A stretch of DNA of 23,405 nucleotides from a virus. The stretch's first letter is position 1, and the number at the start of each line of letters is the position of its first letter. This document shows positions 6,983 to 12,766 of this stretch, piece after piece. A program made the translations under genes and the position numbers. The stretch covers positions 1-23,405 of IMG/VR virus record IMGVR_UViG_3300027138_000035. One strand, 5' to 3'. The notes under the pieces are model-generated. The model was not told the origin of the DNA and did not search any database. It saw nothing but the letters and a program-made list of their open reading frames with translations.

Positions 6983-7327
6983 CTATATCTCTTTTATTGT
7001 GTGATCGTATTCTTTTTCTAGATTTTCGTGACGCATTGGGTTATAGAAATCGTTGTATGTTCGTTTGATATTCGGATTGCGTAATGGGACGAATCTGATA
7101 CGCACCGTAGTCCACGGTTGCTTGACATACCACTCGTATGCTTCCTGACCGTTTGCGAACGCACCATACTGCTTTTCGCTTTCAGACGCAGTTCCGCTGA
7201 CGGTCGCAATCAGGGGTGTTGTCGGGAACAATGTTGTGAGACGATACCAAACTTTTGCTAGTTGTCGTGTTTCGTTTTGTTTTGTTAGTTCTTCGTAGTT
7301 GTCTAGTTCTGTTGCTTGCTTGCTCAT
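6983..7327 (-). CDS. Hypothetical protein, last gene of phosphoesterase operon
   Basis: From the ATG at 7327 (ATGA overlap with the preceding stop) the product has 114 residues. The N-terminus is helical and polar. A hydrophobic LIATVSG strand follows, then WTTVRIRFVPLRNPN and a basic/acidic C-terminus. The QEAYEWYVKQPWTTVRIRFV stretch reads like a small alpha/beta domain. No family is recognised. It is third in the leftward operon headed by the metallophosphoesterase. Confidence 0.65.
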   Translation of the reverse strand: MSKQATELDNYEELTKQNETRQLAKVWYRLTTLFPTTPLIATVSGTASESEKQYGAFANGQEAYEWYVKQPWTTVRIRFVPLRNPNIKRTYNDFYNPMRHENLEKEYDHTIKEI

Positions 7328-7599
7328 CGTATTGCCCACGCCCAATCTTCTTCCGTTGCTTGTTGCGGTTGTGGGTTCGCTACCACGACGGTTTCGGTTT
7401 TTAAGTTGTGTGCTACCACTCTGTCGTGTTGCACAAGAACTGTGATATCACCTGAGAATTCATAAAAATAGTCGCCGAGGTCTACTGCGCCGCATTTTGT
7501 ATCTGCTACATATTGCGCGTATGCGAGTAGACGATCGGCTTCTGTTTCGTAATCGTCTTTCGGACGATCGGGGGGCATTTGCTCTTTTGGTTTACGCAT
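7324..7599 (-). CDS. Hypothetical 91-aa protein in phosphoesterase operon
   Basis: A short basic and proline-rich N-terminus is followed by an acidic helix (ETEADRLLAYAQYVAD) and a beta-rich half. No known motif is seen. The start ATG overlaps the phosphoesterase stop in a TAATG junction, and its own stop overlaps the next start (ATGA), so all three genes are translationally coupled. Function unknown. Confidence 0.7.
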   Translation of the reverse strand: MRKPKEQMPPDRPKDDYETEADRLLAYAQYVADTKCGAVDLGDYFYEFSGDITVLVQHDRVVAHNLKTETVVVANPQPQQATEEDWAWAIR

Positions 7600-8423
7600 T
7601 ACTTGTAACTTTCTAGTAGTTGGTTGAATTCAACGCCGAGTTGATAGTTGTATGCGTGTGTATTCGCTGAGATTAGTTCGTCGTCCTGTTGCGACAAGTC
7701 CAATATCAACACACTGTCCGCACCCATGCCGTCTCGTCCAAGAACATTGACTTCAGTTTCGCCGTCCAACCAAGTTTCACGAACATGGTGGTGTCCGCAA
7801 ACATGGAATTGTGGTGTTACTTTGTCAAGGATTTCTTTTACAAGATGTCGTTGTGCGATGGATATTTGTATGTCATCTTTGTATGTGATTTTCTCGCCGT
7901 TGTTATACGGTGCGTCGTGGGTCATCAAGATGTCTACAGGTTGAGGTGAGAGTAGGTCTACATCAAACGGGTTGATGAGTTCACCACGCCACCAAGATTC
8001 GCCTTCTACACGGTCTAACCAATCGACAGAATACGCACCTCCGTAACCCATCAAGGTGTTGCCTGCGATGGTGAAGCGACACCCACGAGGGATGTATTGA
8101 CACCACTCGTTAGGGGTGTTGATAGGTGCGTGCTTACCGAATTTGTCGGTGAGGTCACGAAGTATGTCATGGTTTTCGTGGTTGCCGTCAATCCACAAGA
8201 ACTTGATTTGTGCTTGTTCTGCGAGTTGCGCTACGCGATTTACGAACTTTTGTCCACGAGGTAGGTGAACCCAGTATCCGAAGTCGCCTACGGAGATGAT
8301 GTGTGTGCAATCTTGTTCGCTCGCATATTTGATTACCCACTCTGCGTGTTTCGTGTCGCCGTGGATATCGCCGGCAAATAGAACTCTTTGGTTTAGTTGT
8401 CTAGTGTTGTCTAATTGTTTCAT
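7599..8423 (-). CDS. Calcineurin-like metallophosphoesterase
   Basis: The product has 274 residues from the ATG at 8423. All five metallophosphoesterase signatures are visible in order: FAGDIHGD, SVGDFGYW, DGNHENHD, MTHDAP and VCGHHHVRE. These bind two metal ions and hydrolyse phosphomono- or diesters; the natural substrate (nucleotide, nucleic acid or protein phosphate) cannot be told. Length fits a single-domain enzyme. The ATG at 8423 is preferred over 8450 because the -10 at 8435-8430 lies inside the longer version. It heads a three-gene coupled operon with a perfect consensus promoter. GGAAGT directly before the ATG is a poor ribosome site, and the transcript would be leaderless or nearly so. 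Confidence 0.92.
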   Translation of the reverse strand: MKQLDNTRQLNQRVLFAGDIHGDTKHAEWVIKYASEQDCTHIISVGDFGYWVHLPRGQKFVNRVAQLAEQAQIKFLWIDGNHENHDILRDLTDKFGKHAPINTPNEWCQYIPRGCRFTIAGNTLMGYGGAYSVDWLDRVEGESWWRGELINPFDVDLLSPQPVDILMTHDAPYNNGEKITYKDDIQISIAQRHLVKEILDKVTPQFHVCGHHHVRETWLDGETEVNVLGRDGMGADSVLILDLSQQDDELISANTHAYNYQLGVEFNQLLESYK

Positions 8424-8429
8424 ACTTCC

Positions 8430-8458
8430 ATTATATAGCGTTACAGTCATATTGTCAA
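8430..8458 (-). promoter_or_regulatory. Perfect consensus promoter of the phosphoesterase operon
   Basis: Leftward TTGACA (8458-8453), exactly 17 nt, TATAAT (8435-8430). The ATG follows six bases after the -10. CGCTATATAAT is shared with the promoter at 10537-10565. Confidence 0.85.
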
Positions 8459-8510
8459 GCCCATAAACGCCCTATTTTAAAGGCTTTCTGTGATATATCG
8501 TGAAATAAGG

Positions 8511-8516
8511 TAGTGT
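8511..8516 (+). promoter_or_regulatory. Weak -10 placed for a leaderless start at 8523
   Basis: TAGTGT (8511-8516) ends six bases before the ATG. No good -35 or ribosome site is visible upstream, so this is tentative. Confidence 0.3.
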
Positions 8517-8522
8517 ATTTGC

Positions 8523-8939
8523 ATGACCACAACAGAACTAATCGCCCGTATGCCCGAAGACTTCGTAGAACTGGTGGGTCGTTTTATCGCCGACCCCGAT
8601 ATCAACACCGAACATCTCGACGTTCAGGAACTAATGCCGTCGCAGCCGTGTGTGGCCCTCATCGCCAACCATCTGGGGCTCGACAAAGATCCGATCGGGA
8701 CTGATGAGTTGGATCAGGCAAAAGCATGGCTCGATGAACAATCTTCTTGGCAAGACCGGTCGTATGCGGTTCAAAGAAAACTCGCTGAGAAATACCCGTT
8801 TGCTGAGGAGCAGGCACTAAAAGGTGAAATCCCAATGTGGATGAACGCAAAATGGGCACCAAAGTTATTATTTGCGTGGTCGGACGGTTTGCGTGATGCA
8901 GTCTTAGAAGCAGAAGAATATGTGGAGGAAGTCCAATGA
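8523..8939 (+). CDS. Hypothetical 138-aa protein
   Basis: An acidic, probably all-helical protein with many tryptophans (WLDEQSSWQD, PMWMNAKWAPKLLFAW). I recognise no family. There is no signal peptide, membrane span or metal cluster. No Shine-Dalgarno precedes the ATG; a -10-like TAGTGT sits at leaderless distance. The stop overlaps the next start by ATGA, so it is coupled to the RHH/zinc protein and probably to the HNH nuclease. The gene set might process DNA, but this is inferred from context. Confidence 0.7.
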   Translation: MTTTELIARMPEDFVELVGRFIADPDINTEHLDVQELMPSQPCVALIANHLGLDKDPIGTDELDQAKAWLDEQSSWQDRSYAVQRKLAEKYPFAEEQALKGEIPMWMNAKWAPKLLFAWSDGLRDAVLEAEEYVEEVQ

Positions 8940-9325
8940 ACGAGGAAATTATGCCACCAGAAGACAATCTTGAAATCGCAATCGATGAGGCAGCGAAGGA
9001 TTTGACCCCAACTCGATCCAGGCTCGTCGGTAAGAAAAAGAAGGACAAAGACGGGACTGAACTTTCCTCGCCGGCACAAGAACAGGTTTTGTTCCGGGCT
9101 TCAACTGAAGACAAACAAAAGTGGGAAGAATGCGCCAAACATTTGGGGATTTCTATGGCGGAGTTCCTGCGTGTTGCGGCTAATGAAAAGGTTGAAAGAA
9201 GCACTGTCGTATGTGAACACCCACAAGAGTTCCGTAAAACATATCCCTGGAGAGAGGATTGTTTGAAGTGCGGGAAGGTTCTGTGGGTTAAGAACGACAA
9301 CGTCAACTTTGGGAATCGTCGTTAG
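8936..9325 (+). CDS. Ribbon-helix-helix-like protein with C-terminal zinc motif
   Basis: The 129-residue product has three parts. The first is an acidic N-terminus with a KKKKDKDG stretch. The second, about residues 49-86, is a strand and two helices resembling an Arc/MetJ-type RHH (QVLFRASTEDKQKWEECAKHLGISMAEFLRVAA). The third is a candidate zinc site, C93-x-H95 ... C109-x2-C112. RHH proteins usually bind DNA as dimers, often as repressors. The gene lies between an unknown protein and an HNH nuclease and is coupled to both. Binding target unknown. Confidence 0.65.
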   Translation: MNEEIMPPEDNLEIAIDEAAKDLTPTRSRLVGKKKKDKDGTELSSPAQEQVLFRASTEDKQKWEECAKHLGISMAEFLRVAANEKVERSTVVCEHPQEFRKTYPWREDCLKCGKVLWVKNDNVNFGNRR

Positions 9326-9679
9326 TTGAAGCCCCGTAAACCGCTTAAACGATCGCCGCTGAAACGGTCCACAAAACCAATCAAACAGAAGTCGGCTAAA
9401 CGGGAAGTTGCTGATGTGGAAAGACGCATCTTTGTCGCAATGATGCTGAACAAACACCCGTATTGTGTTGCGTGTCCTGTGTTCGCTGAACATGATGGCT
9501 TAGTCACTTATGCCCGTAAGCCCTCTCGTGACATTCACGAGTTAGTGCGTCGTTCTCAGGGTGGCTCAACGGTTAGTGAGGGGAACTGTATCGCTGTGTG
9601 CCGTCCCTGCCATACGAGGATAGGCAACTACCCTCAGTTGGCGTTTGACTTAGGGCTTGCTAAACGGTCGTGGGAATAA
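9326..9679 (+). CDS. HNH endonuclease
   Basis: The 117-residue product has a basic N-terminus (KPLKRSPLKRS), then a zinc-type HNH domain: C47-x2-C50, the catalytic DIHELVRRSQGG with H71, N87 in EGNC, and C92-x2-C95-H96. It likely nicks or cuts DNA. Small HNH proteins near terminase genes can help packaging, while others are homing nucleases; here it is next to an RHH protein rather than the large terminase. The start is TTG at 9326, directly after the previous TAG. It converges on the 9691 small gene without a visible terminator. Confidence 0.85.
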   Translation: MKPRKPLKRSPLKRSTKPIKQKSAKREVADVERRIFVAMMLNKHPYCVACPVFAEHDGLVTYARKPSRDIHELVRRSQGGSTVSEGNCIAVCRPCHTRIGNYPQLAFDLGLAKRSWE

Positions 9680-9690
9680 CACCCGTAGCA

Positions 9691-9789
9691 CTATTTTCGT
9701 TTGCGTCCATGTCTTTGTTCATGTCGAACGCCCATGCGATACAACCATAAACCGGCTAAGAGCAAGATTAACCCCGTGATGAAACTCAT
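9691..9789 (-). CDS. Small single-pass membrane protein (32 aa)
   Basis: MSFITGLILLLAGLWLYRMG begins a 32-residue product with one hydrophobic helix, then a His/Arg/Lys-rich tail (HEQRHGRKRK). This gives an N-out/C-in or hairpin-free single-pass layout. Its ATG overlaps the stop of the 178-aa gene in an ATGA junction, which strongly supports it as a real gene. Small membrane proteins of this type in phages may be holin-like, lysis regulators or exclusion factors; none is shown here. Confidence 0.65.
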   Translation of the reverse strand: MSFITGLILLLAGLWLYRMGVRHEQRHGRKRK

Positions 9790-10322
9790 ATAGTTTTATT
9801 CCTCTTACAAAAGTCAATGAACTTAGACATTACATAATCAACGAACTCTGATTTTACTATTGCTTCATCGTGTTCTTTAACAACAGTGAACTCAGGTAAA
9901 CCTTTATCGTTGTAAACATAAGTTACACACTTACCTACACTCTCCCCGTGATACCCGTAGGTCGCCACAGTCAATGCCTCAGAAACAGGTGAATTGGGGT
10001 TGTGTTTATATTCGCGTGCTAGATCGCCTCTCTGATAATCGCCGATACGGTCTACAGGTTTGAGACGAACATAACTATCAACGACAACGCTGACAGTGTC
10101 AAACTCAGTTAACCCGTCACTGAACGCTTCACTCAACACATCAGGCAACGACTCAAAAGGATGCCCGTCCACGCCGCTTTGACGGCACTCGAATACATCA
10201 CCTCTTTGAAAGACAACGAAAGACTGCATATCGCTAATGCCATTATCTTCTTTACATATCTCCGTCTTACGAAGTTGCGCTATCTTTGCGACCTTCTCTA
10301 CCTCTAACGCTATGTCAATCAT
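9786..10322 (-). CDS. Paralogous-family protein A (178 aa)
   Basis: I recognise no published family, but this protein resembles the 210-aa product of 18660-19292. Shared blocks are IALEVEKVAK / IALCVESIKT near the N-terminus, GLTEF / GITEF in the middle, and DLAREYKHNPNSPVSEAL / DLAQLFAQRNSPVTECI. The predicted fold is mixed alpha/beta with a conserved NSPV turn. There is no membrane segment and no obvious catalytic triad. It is coupled to the 54-aa gene upstream and the 32-aa membrane gene downstream by ATGA overlaps. The consensus promoter at 10537-10565 drives all three. Confidence 0.75.
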   Translation of the reverse strand: MIDIALEVEKVAKIAQLRKTEICKEDNGISDMQSFVVFQRGDVFECRQSGVDGHPFESLPDVLSEAFSDGLTEFDTVSVVVDSYVRLKPVDRIGDYQRGDLAREYKHNPNSPVSEALTVATYGYHGESVGKCVTYVYNDKGLPEFTVVKEHDEAIVKSEFVDYVMSKFIDFCKRNKTI

Positions 10323-10483
10323 CTCTTTACCCGTGTGCCTTTTTTGTCAATCAACAAACATTCTCTATACGCCTCTGCCCTAGTGTCATGAGACGACACA
10401 GGCGAATTGTTATTGAGTGTGTCAATCACTAACCACTTAGTGGAAGGATATCTATCAGGTGATATGTCGTATCTATAATTCAT
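10319..10483 (-). CDS. Small hypothetical protein (54 aa)
   Basis: A short product beginning MNYRYDISPDRYPSTKW, with a basic C-terminus (KKGTRVKR). AAAAGGAG lies four to five bases before the ATG. The TGA overlaps the ATG of the 178-aa gene (ATGA). It is the first gene after the consensus promoter and the 15-bp tandem repeat. Strong translation signals and coupling make it very likely real; function is unknown. Confidence 0.75.
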   Translation of the reverse strand: MNYRYDISPDRYPSTKWLVIDTLNNNSPVSSHDTRAEAYRECLLIDKKGTRVKR

Positions 10484-10493
10484 CTCACTCCTT

Positions 10494-10523
10494 TTAATCT
10501 AGTAAATATTAATCTAGTAAATA
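10494..10523 (-). repeat. Two perfect tandem 15-bp repeats in a 5' leader
   Basis: TTAATCTAGTAAATA occurs at 10494-10508 and again at 10509-10523. The pair lies between the -10 (10537-10542) and the Shine-Dalgarno of the 54-aa gene, so it could be an operator or a leader regulatory site. Confidence 0.8.
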
Positions 10524-10536
10524 ATCTACAGACTCA

Positions 10537-10565
10537 ATTATATAGCGACAAAAAGAATATGTCAA
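10537..10565 (-). promoter_or_regulatory. Perfect consensus promoter of the paralogue-A operon
   Basis: Leftward TTGACA (10565-10560), 17 nt, TATAAT (10542-10537). It starts just beyond the stop of the 56-aa membrane gene. The CGCTATATAAT end is identical to that at 8430-8440. Confidence 0.88.
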
Positions 10566-10569
10566 GTAT

Positions 10570-10740
10570 CTACTTTTTCTGAAACAATCTCACAAACCAA
10601 TAAAAAAACAAAGCAATAAAACAAATCAACAAAGAAGCAACAACATTCTCGAAGTTCGTGACAAACACAAACCACAACAACTCACAGATCCAATACAGGA
10701 AAACCATCACAAACAACAAAGGAACAAGCAGCCGCATCAT
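10570..10740 (-). CDS. Small two-helix membrane protein (56 aa)
   Basis: The product begins MMRLLVPLLFVMVFLYW and has a second hydrophobic stretch (VASLLICFIALFFYWFV) after a short polar loop (TNFEN), then a basic tail (RLFQKK). Two membrane passes with a short outside loop fit a holin-like or other small phage membrane protein. No Shine-Dalgarno precedes the ATG pair at 10740 and 10737. Its frame is continuous with the coiled-coil ORF upstream through a single TAG at 10795. It could be reinitiated, or part of a readthrough fusion. Confidence 0.55.
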   Translation of the reverse strand: MMRLLVPLLFVMVFLYWICELLWFVFVTNFENVVASLLICFIALFFYWFVRLFQKK

Positions 10741-10794
10741 GACGAGGCTAGAACCGGCTTTATAAACGGGACTGCCAACCTTTCTGCTCCTGGC

Positions 10795-10974
10795 CTATAG
10801 CGTGGGTAGCCCTGCGACAAATTTTTTGGCTGTAGTTCTTTTTTTAGGTTTATCTGACGGGGGACTGTTGAGTTGCTTTTGAAGTTTTTCATTTTCTTTT
10901 TCCAGTTGCGCTATTTCTTTTTCTAGTTGTTTGATTTGCTGGTCTATCGAGGTTTTGGGTTTTGGGGTTGTCAT
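10795..10974 (-). CDS. Overlapping-frame coiled-coil protein (59 aa)
   Basis: ATG at 10974 opens a frame that overlaps the last 86 bases of the DUF6378-like gene in another frame. The product has a clear heptad helix, IDQQIKQLEKEIAQLEKENE, followed by a basic Lys/Pro/Thr tail ending FVAGLPTL. The regular Ile/Leu spacing argues it is selected and not a shadow. It ends at TAG (10795-10797), and the same frame then stays open into the 56-aa membrane gene. The function may be oligomerisation or partner binding. Confidence 0.55.
   Translation of the reverse strand: MTTPKPKTSIDQQIKQLEKEIAQLEKENEKLQKQLNSPPSDKPKKRTTAKKFVAGLPTL
10844..10866 (+). repeat. Repeated element copy A (TTTATCT-N5-GGGACT)
   Basis: TTTAGG-TTTATCT (10849-10855), five bases, GGGACT (10861-10866). 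It is one of three copies with fixed spacing. This copy lies inside the coiled-coil ORF. Confidence 0.6.
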
Positions 10975-11287
10975 TGGTTGTGCTTTCTGGTTGGTGAATC
11001 ATATTAATACAGGTGAGGTAGCCGATGGTGTCCAGAAGCGTGTCGTAATGGAGTTGCCCTTGGTCAAGGTTGGTTTTTAGTCTTGCGAGTTTGACTGAGA
11101 CCATGAATAGTAGTGCTTCAGTGAGGGTGAGTTGTTTCCCTGTGAGTGCTTGATAGATGTTTATTACTTTGGTGTAGTCGTCTTTTGGGTGTCCGTAGGT
11201 TTTTTGACGGTCTTGGTTGACGATTTTGTAGGCTTCTTGGAGGATTTCGGTGCCAGGTGTGGGCTTATTTTGGGGTGTGGGTGTCAT
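10889..11287 (-). CDS. DUF6378-like phage protein
   Basis: The first roughly 98 of 132 residues match my memory of DUF6378-type actinophage proteins: YGHPKDDYTKV, an ALTGKQLTLTEALLFM helix, VKLARLKTN, and a DTLLDTIGYL segment. The layout of helices with acidic residues recalls MazG-like all-alpha NTP pyrophosphatases, but that is inference. Residues 99-132 are low-complexity and basic and overlap the coiled-coil ORF in another frame, so this tail may be poorly constrained. It starts four bases after the 66-aa gene. Confidence 0.7.
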   Translation of the reverse strand: MTPTPQNKPTPGTEILQEAYKIVNQDRQKTYGHPKDDYTKVINIYQALTGKQLTLTEALLFMVSVKLARLKTNLDQGQLHYDTLLDTIGYLTCINMIHQPESTTNDNPKTQNLDRPANQTTRKRNSATGKRK

Positions 11288-11291
11288 GGGT

Positions 11292-11492
11292 TTATTTTCG
11301 TGTTGCTTGGATGGTTGTCCATAGTGGGCAGTTGTCGTCGTGTTTAATTGTCATATGGATTAGCCCGTCTTTGATTTTGATTTCCGTGTCTGCGTTGCAG
11401 TGTTCGCATGCTTCGGTGTTGGTGTGGTTTCCGTCTTGTTTGGCGAATTGTTCCATGATGTTCATGGGCGTATTTTTCGGTGTGTTGGTCAT
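11292..11492 (-). CDS. Small CxxC/zinc-type protein (66 aa)
   Basis: Product with CEHCNADTEIKIKDG and a later DNCPLW, giving C29-x2-C32 and a third cysteine, with histidines between. It is a plausible small zinc ribbon or single-strand binding domain, though a full ligand set is not certain. The start ATG lies 7 bases after the 103-aa stop, and the repeated AGTCCC-N5-AGATAAA element (copy B) sits 12-29 bases upstream of it. No good Shine-Dalgarno is visible. Confidence 0.6.
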   Translation of the reverse strand: MTNTPKNTPMNIMEQFAKQDGNHTNTEACEHCNADTEIKIKDGLIHMTIKHDDNCPLWTTIQATRK

Positions 11493-11497
11493 GGTCG

Positions 11498-11521
11498 TTT
11501 TAGTTTATCTGTTGCGGGACT
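11498..11521 (+). repeat. Repeated element copy B (TTTATCT-N5-GGGACT)
   Basis: TTTTAG-TTTATCT (11504-11510), five bases GTTGC, GGGACT (11516-11521). It overlaps the stop of the 103-aa gene and lies just upstream of the 66-aa start on the minus strand. Confidence 0.7.
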
Positions 11522-11811
11522 GTTGGGGCGGTTTTTAAATTTTGCGCGCGGCGATTTCCCTCATCTATTTTTTGTTTTCTGAGCATCCGTTTGTGTGCTT
11601 TTGTGCCGGGTTTGGGTTTGTGTTTTATTTTTGGGTTGTCTATTTCGTATTGGGTGAGTGCTTTTTCGGTTGTTTTGGTTCCGTCTGCTTTGGTGATAGT
11701 GACGGGTGAGTTGAGGTTTGGTTTGTAGGCTTTCCCTGAAAGATATTTGTCGTTTTGGGTGTGGCTTGGGATGTATCGGGAGTGGTTGCCCGAGTAGTTC
11801 ATTTTTGTCAT
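11500..11811 (-). CDS. Basic polar protein of unknown function (103 aa)
   Basis: The product is rich in Lys, Asn, Thr and Gln, without membrane or metal motifs. The middle has an NSPVTITKADGTKTTEKAL segment and the C-terminus a basic KPKPGTKAHKRMLRKQ stretch, suggesting nucleic-acid or protein binding. Its ATG overlaps the stop of the 39-aa gene upstream by ATGA. I cannot name a family. Codons are strikingly A/C-rich, like the other small genes of this train. Confidence 0.65.
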   Translation of the reverse strand: MTKMNYSGNHSRYIPSHTQNDKYLSGKAYKPNLNSPVTITKADGTKTTEKALTQYEIDNPKIKHKPKPGTKAHKRMLRKQKIDEGNRRAQNLKTAPTVPQQIN

Positions 11812-11927
11812 GGTTTGTCCTTTCTTTTGTGTATGGCACAGTATTTGTCTGTGGGGGTGGTTTGTCGTCTACATGGGGTTCCGCTGTATGCGGTTTTTGC
11901 GGTGCATTTTCGGCGGTTTTGGTTCAT
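11808..11927 (-). CDS. Cys3-His zinc mini-protein (39 aa)
   Basis: The product is MNQNRRK-C-TAKTAYSGTP-C-RRQTTPTDKY-C-AI-H followed by KRKDKP. The C...GTPCRR...C-x2-H pattern is a recurrent small zinc motif in phage and plasmid proteins (a C3H layout). It is too short for most annotation thresholds, but an ATGA overlap with the next gene and the intact motif support it. It follows the secreted 249-aa gene by five bases. The role is probably nucleic-acid or protein binding. Confidence 0.65.
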   Translation of the reverse strand: MNQNRRKCTAKTAYSGTPCRRQTTPTDKYCAIHKRKDKP

Positions 11928-11932
11928 GGGTG

Positions 11933-12682
11933 TTAGTTGTTGTTCCAATTCATTTGTAAACCTGGGAGTGTTCTTAGTCCAAAGTCTTTTGTGGCGATTC
12001 CATTAGGGTTTGACACAGTTGCTCTAGCGTAGAAACTTCCAGTTATTTTGTTTACTTTGTTCCAAGATGCAAATGGGCTTTTACCTGGCGCTGAAATATC
12101 AAAGCCCATAGAACACCATCTCAAATCACAGTTCCAACTGGAGTCAAAGTATGGGCTGGCAGTGAACGAGTACACAATTTGTGTGTATGCCGAATCTAAC
12201 GCTATTTGGAAGGTGTATGTGGTGGTCGTGTTGGTGCTTGTTTTTAGGTAATATCCAACAACATTGCCGTAGATAGAGTACCCACCGTAGTCCTCCCATC
12301 CATCTTGAATTTCTGGTTGTATTGAGTTTGATGATCTTTTTAGGCAGACAAGGTTTCTACCAAAGTCGCAGTCGTAGTATCTCCACAGCAGTAGGTTGCC
12401 GACTCTTTGGCATTGATAGTTCCAGCCATCTTCGCCAAGAATTAAATTTAAGTATTGACTTGTTCCGCAACGATATTCACCTGATGCGGGGTGGCTAGGT
12501 ACGGGCAGGATAACTGAGGGCACTTCATTGCTGAGTTCATCTAGTGGATCCGCAAGTGCTTGGACAGTTATGCCATTTTCTGTTTGTGAGCCTTGGTCTG
12601 CTGGTGGGTTTGCGAGCGCAGAACCTGCCGTGAACATAGAGAAAATTAGTGTCAGAACAATGCTTGCTGAAATTTTTTTCAT
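11933..12682 (-). CDS. Secreted protein of unknown function (249 aa)
   Basis: MKKISASIVLTLIFSMFTAG is a clear signal peptide with an SALA cleavage site at about residue 24, so the protein is exported. The mature part is beta-rich, with Ser/Thr/Asn/Tyr stretches and several cysteines (CGTSQY, YQCQ, YDCDFG, VCLKR, NCDLRWC) that could pair outside the cell. No catalytic motif or wall-anchor signal is seen. The 5' leader contains the repeated TTTATCT element (copy C) and the ATAAACTAAAC motif. Possible roles are a surface or exclusion protein, or a toxin-like secreted factor; none is established. Confidence 0.8.
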   Translation of the reverse strand: MKKISASIVLTLIFSMFTAGSALANPPADQGSQTENGITVQALADPLDELSNEVPSVILPVPSHPASGEYRCGTSQYLNLILGEDGWNYQCQRVGNLLLWRYYDCDFGRNLVCLKRSSNSIQPEIQDGWEDYGGYSIYGNVVGYYLKTSTNTTTTYTFQIALDSAYTQIVYSFTASPYFDSSWNCDLRWCSMGFDISAPGKSPFASWNKVNKITGSFYARATVSNPNGIATKDFGLRTLPGLQMNWNNN

Positions 12683-12720
12683 AGTTTAGTAGTGCTTTCT
12701 ATTTAGTTGTAGTTTGTCGG

Positions 12721-12743
12721 TTTAGTTTATCTAGCGAGGGACT
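12721..12743 (+). repeat. Repeated element copy C with hairpin (TTTATCT-N5-GGGACT)
   Basis: TTTAG-TTTATCT (12726-12732), AGCGA, GGGACT (12738-12743). It also contains AGCGAG-GGA-CTCGCT (12733-12747), a 6-bp stem with a 3-nt loop. It lies 39-61 bases upstream of the 249-aa start. Confidence 0.7.
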
Positions 12744-12766
12744 CGCTTATGTATATGTTTAGGGTG

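Noticed and set aside
11561-11839. Leftward 92-codon frame
   Set aside because: It overlaps the 103-aa gene; the His/Gln/Thr-rich product reflects A/C-rich DNA, and the ATGA coupling favours the other frame.
11132-12006. Several rightward open frames rich in Val, Gly and Phe
   Set aside because: They are complements of the A/C-rich leftward genes and lack ribosome sites or recognisable domains.
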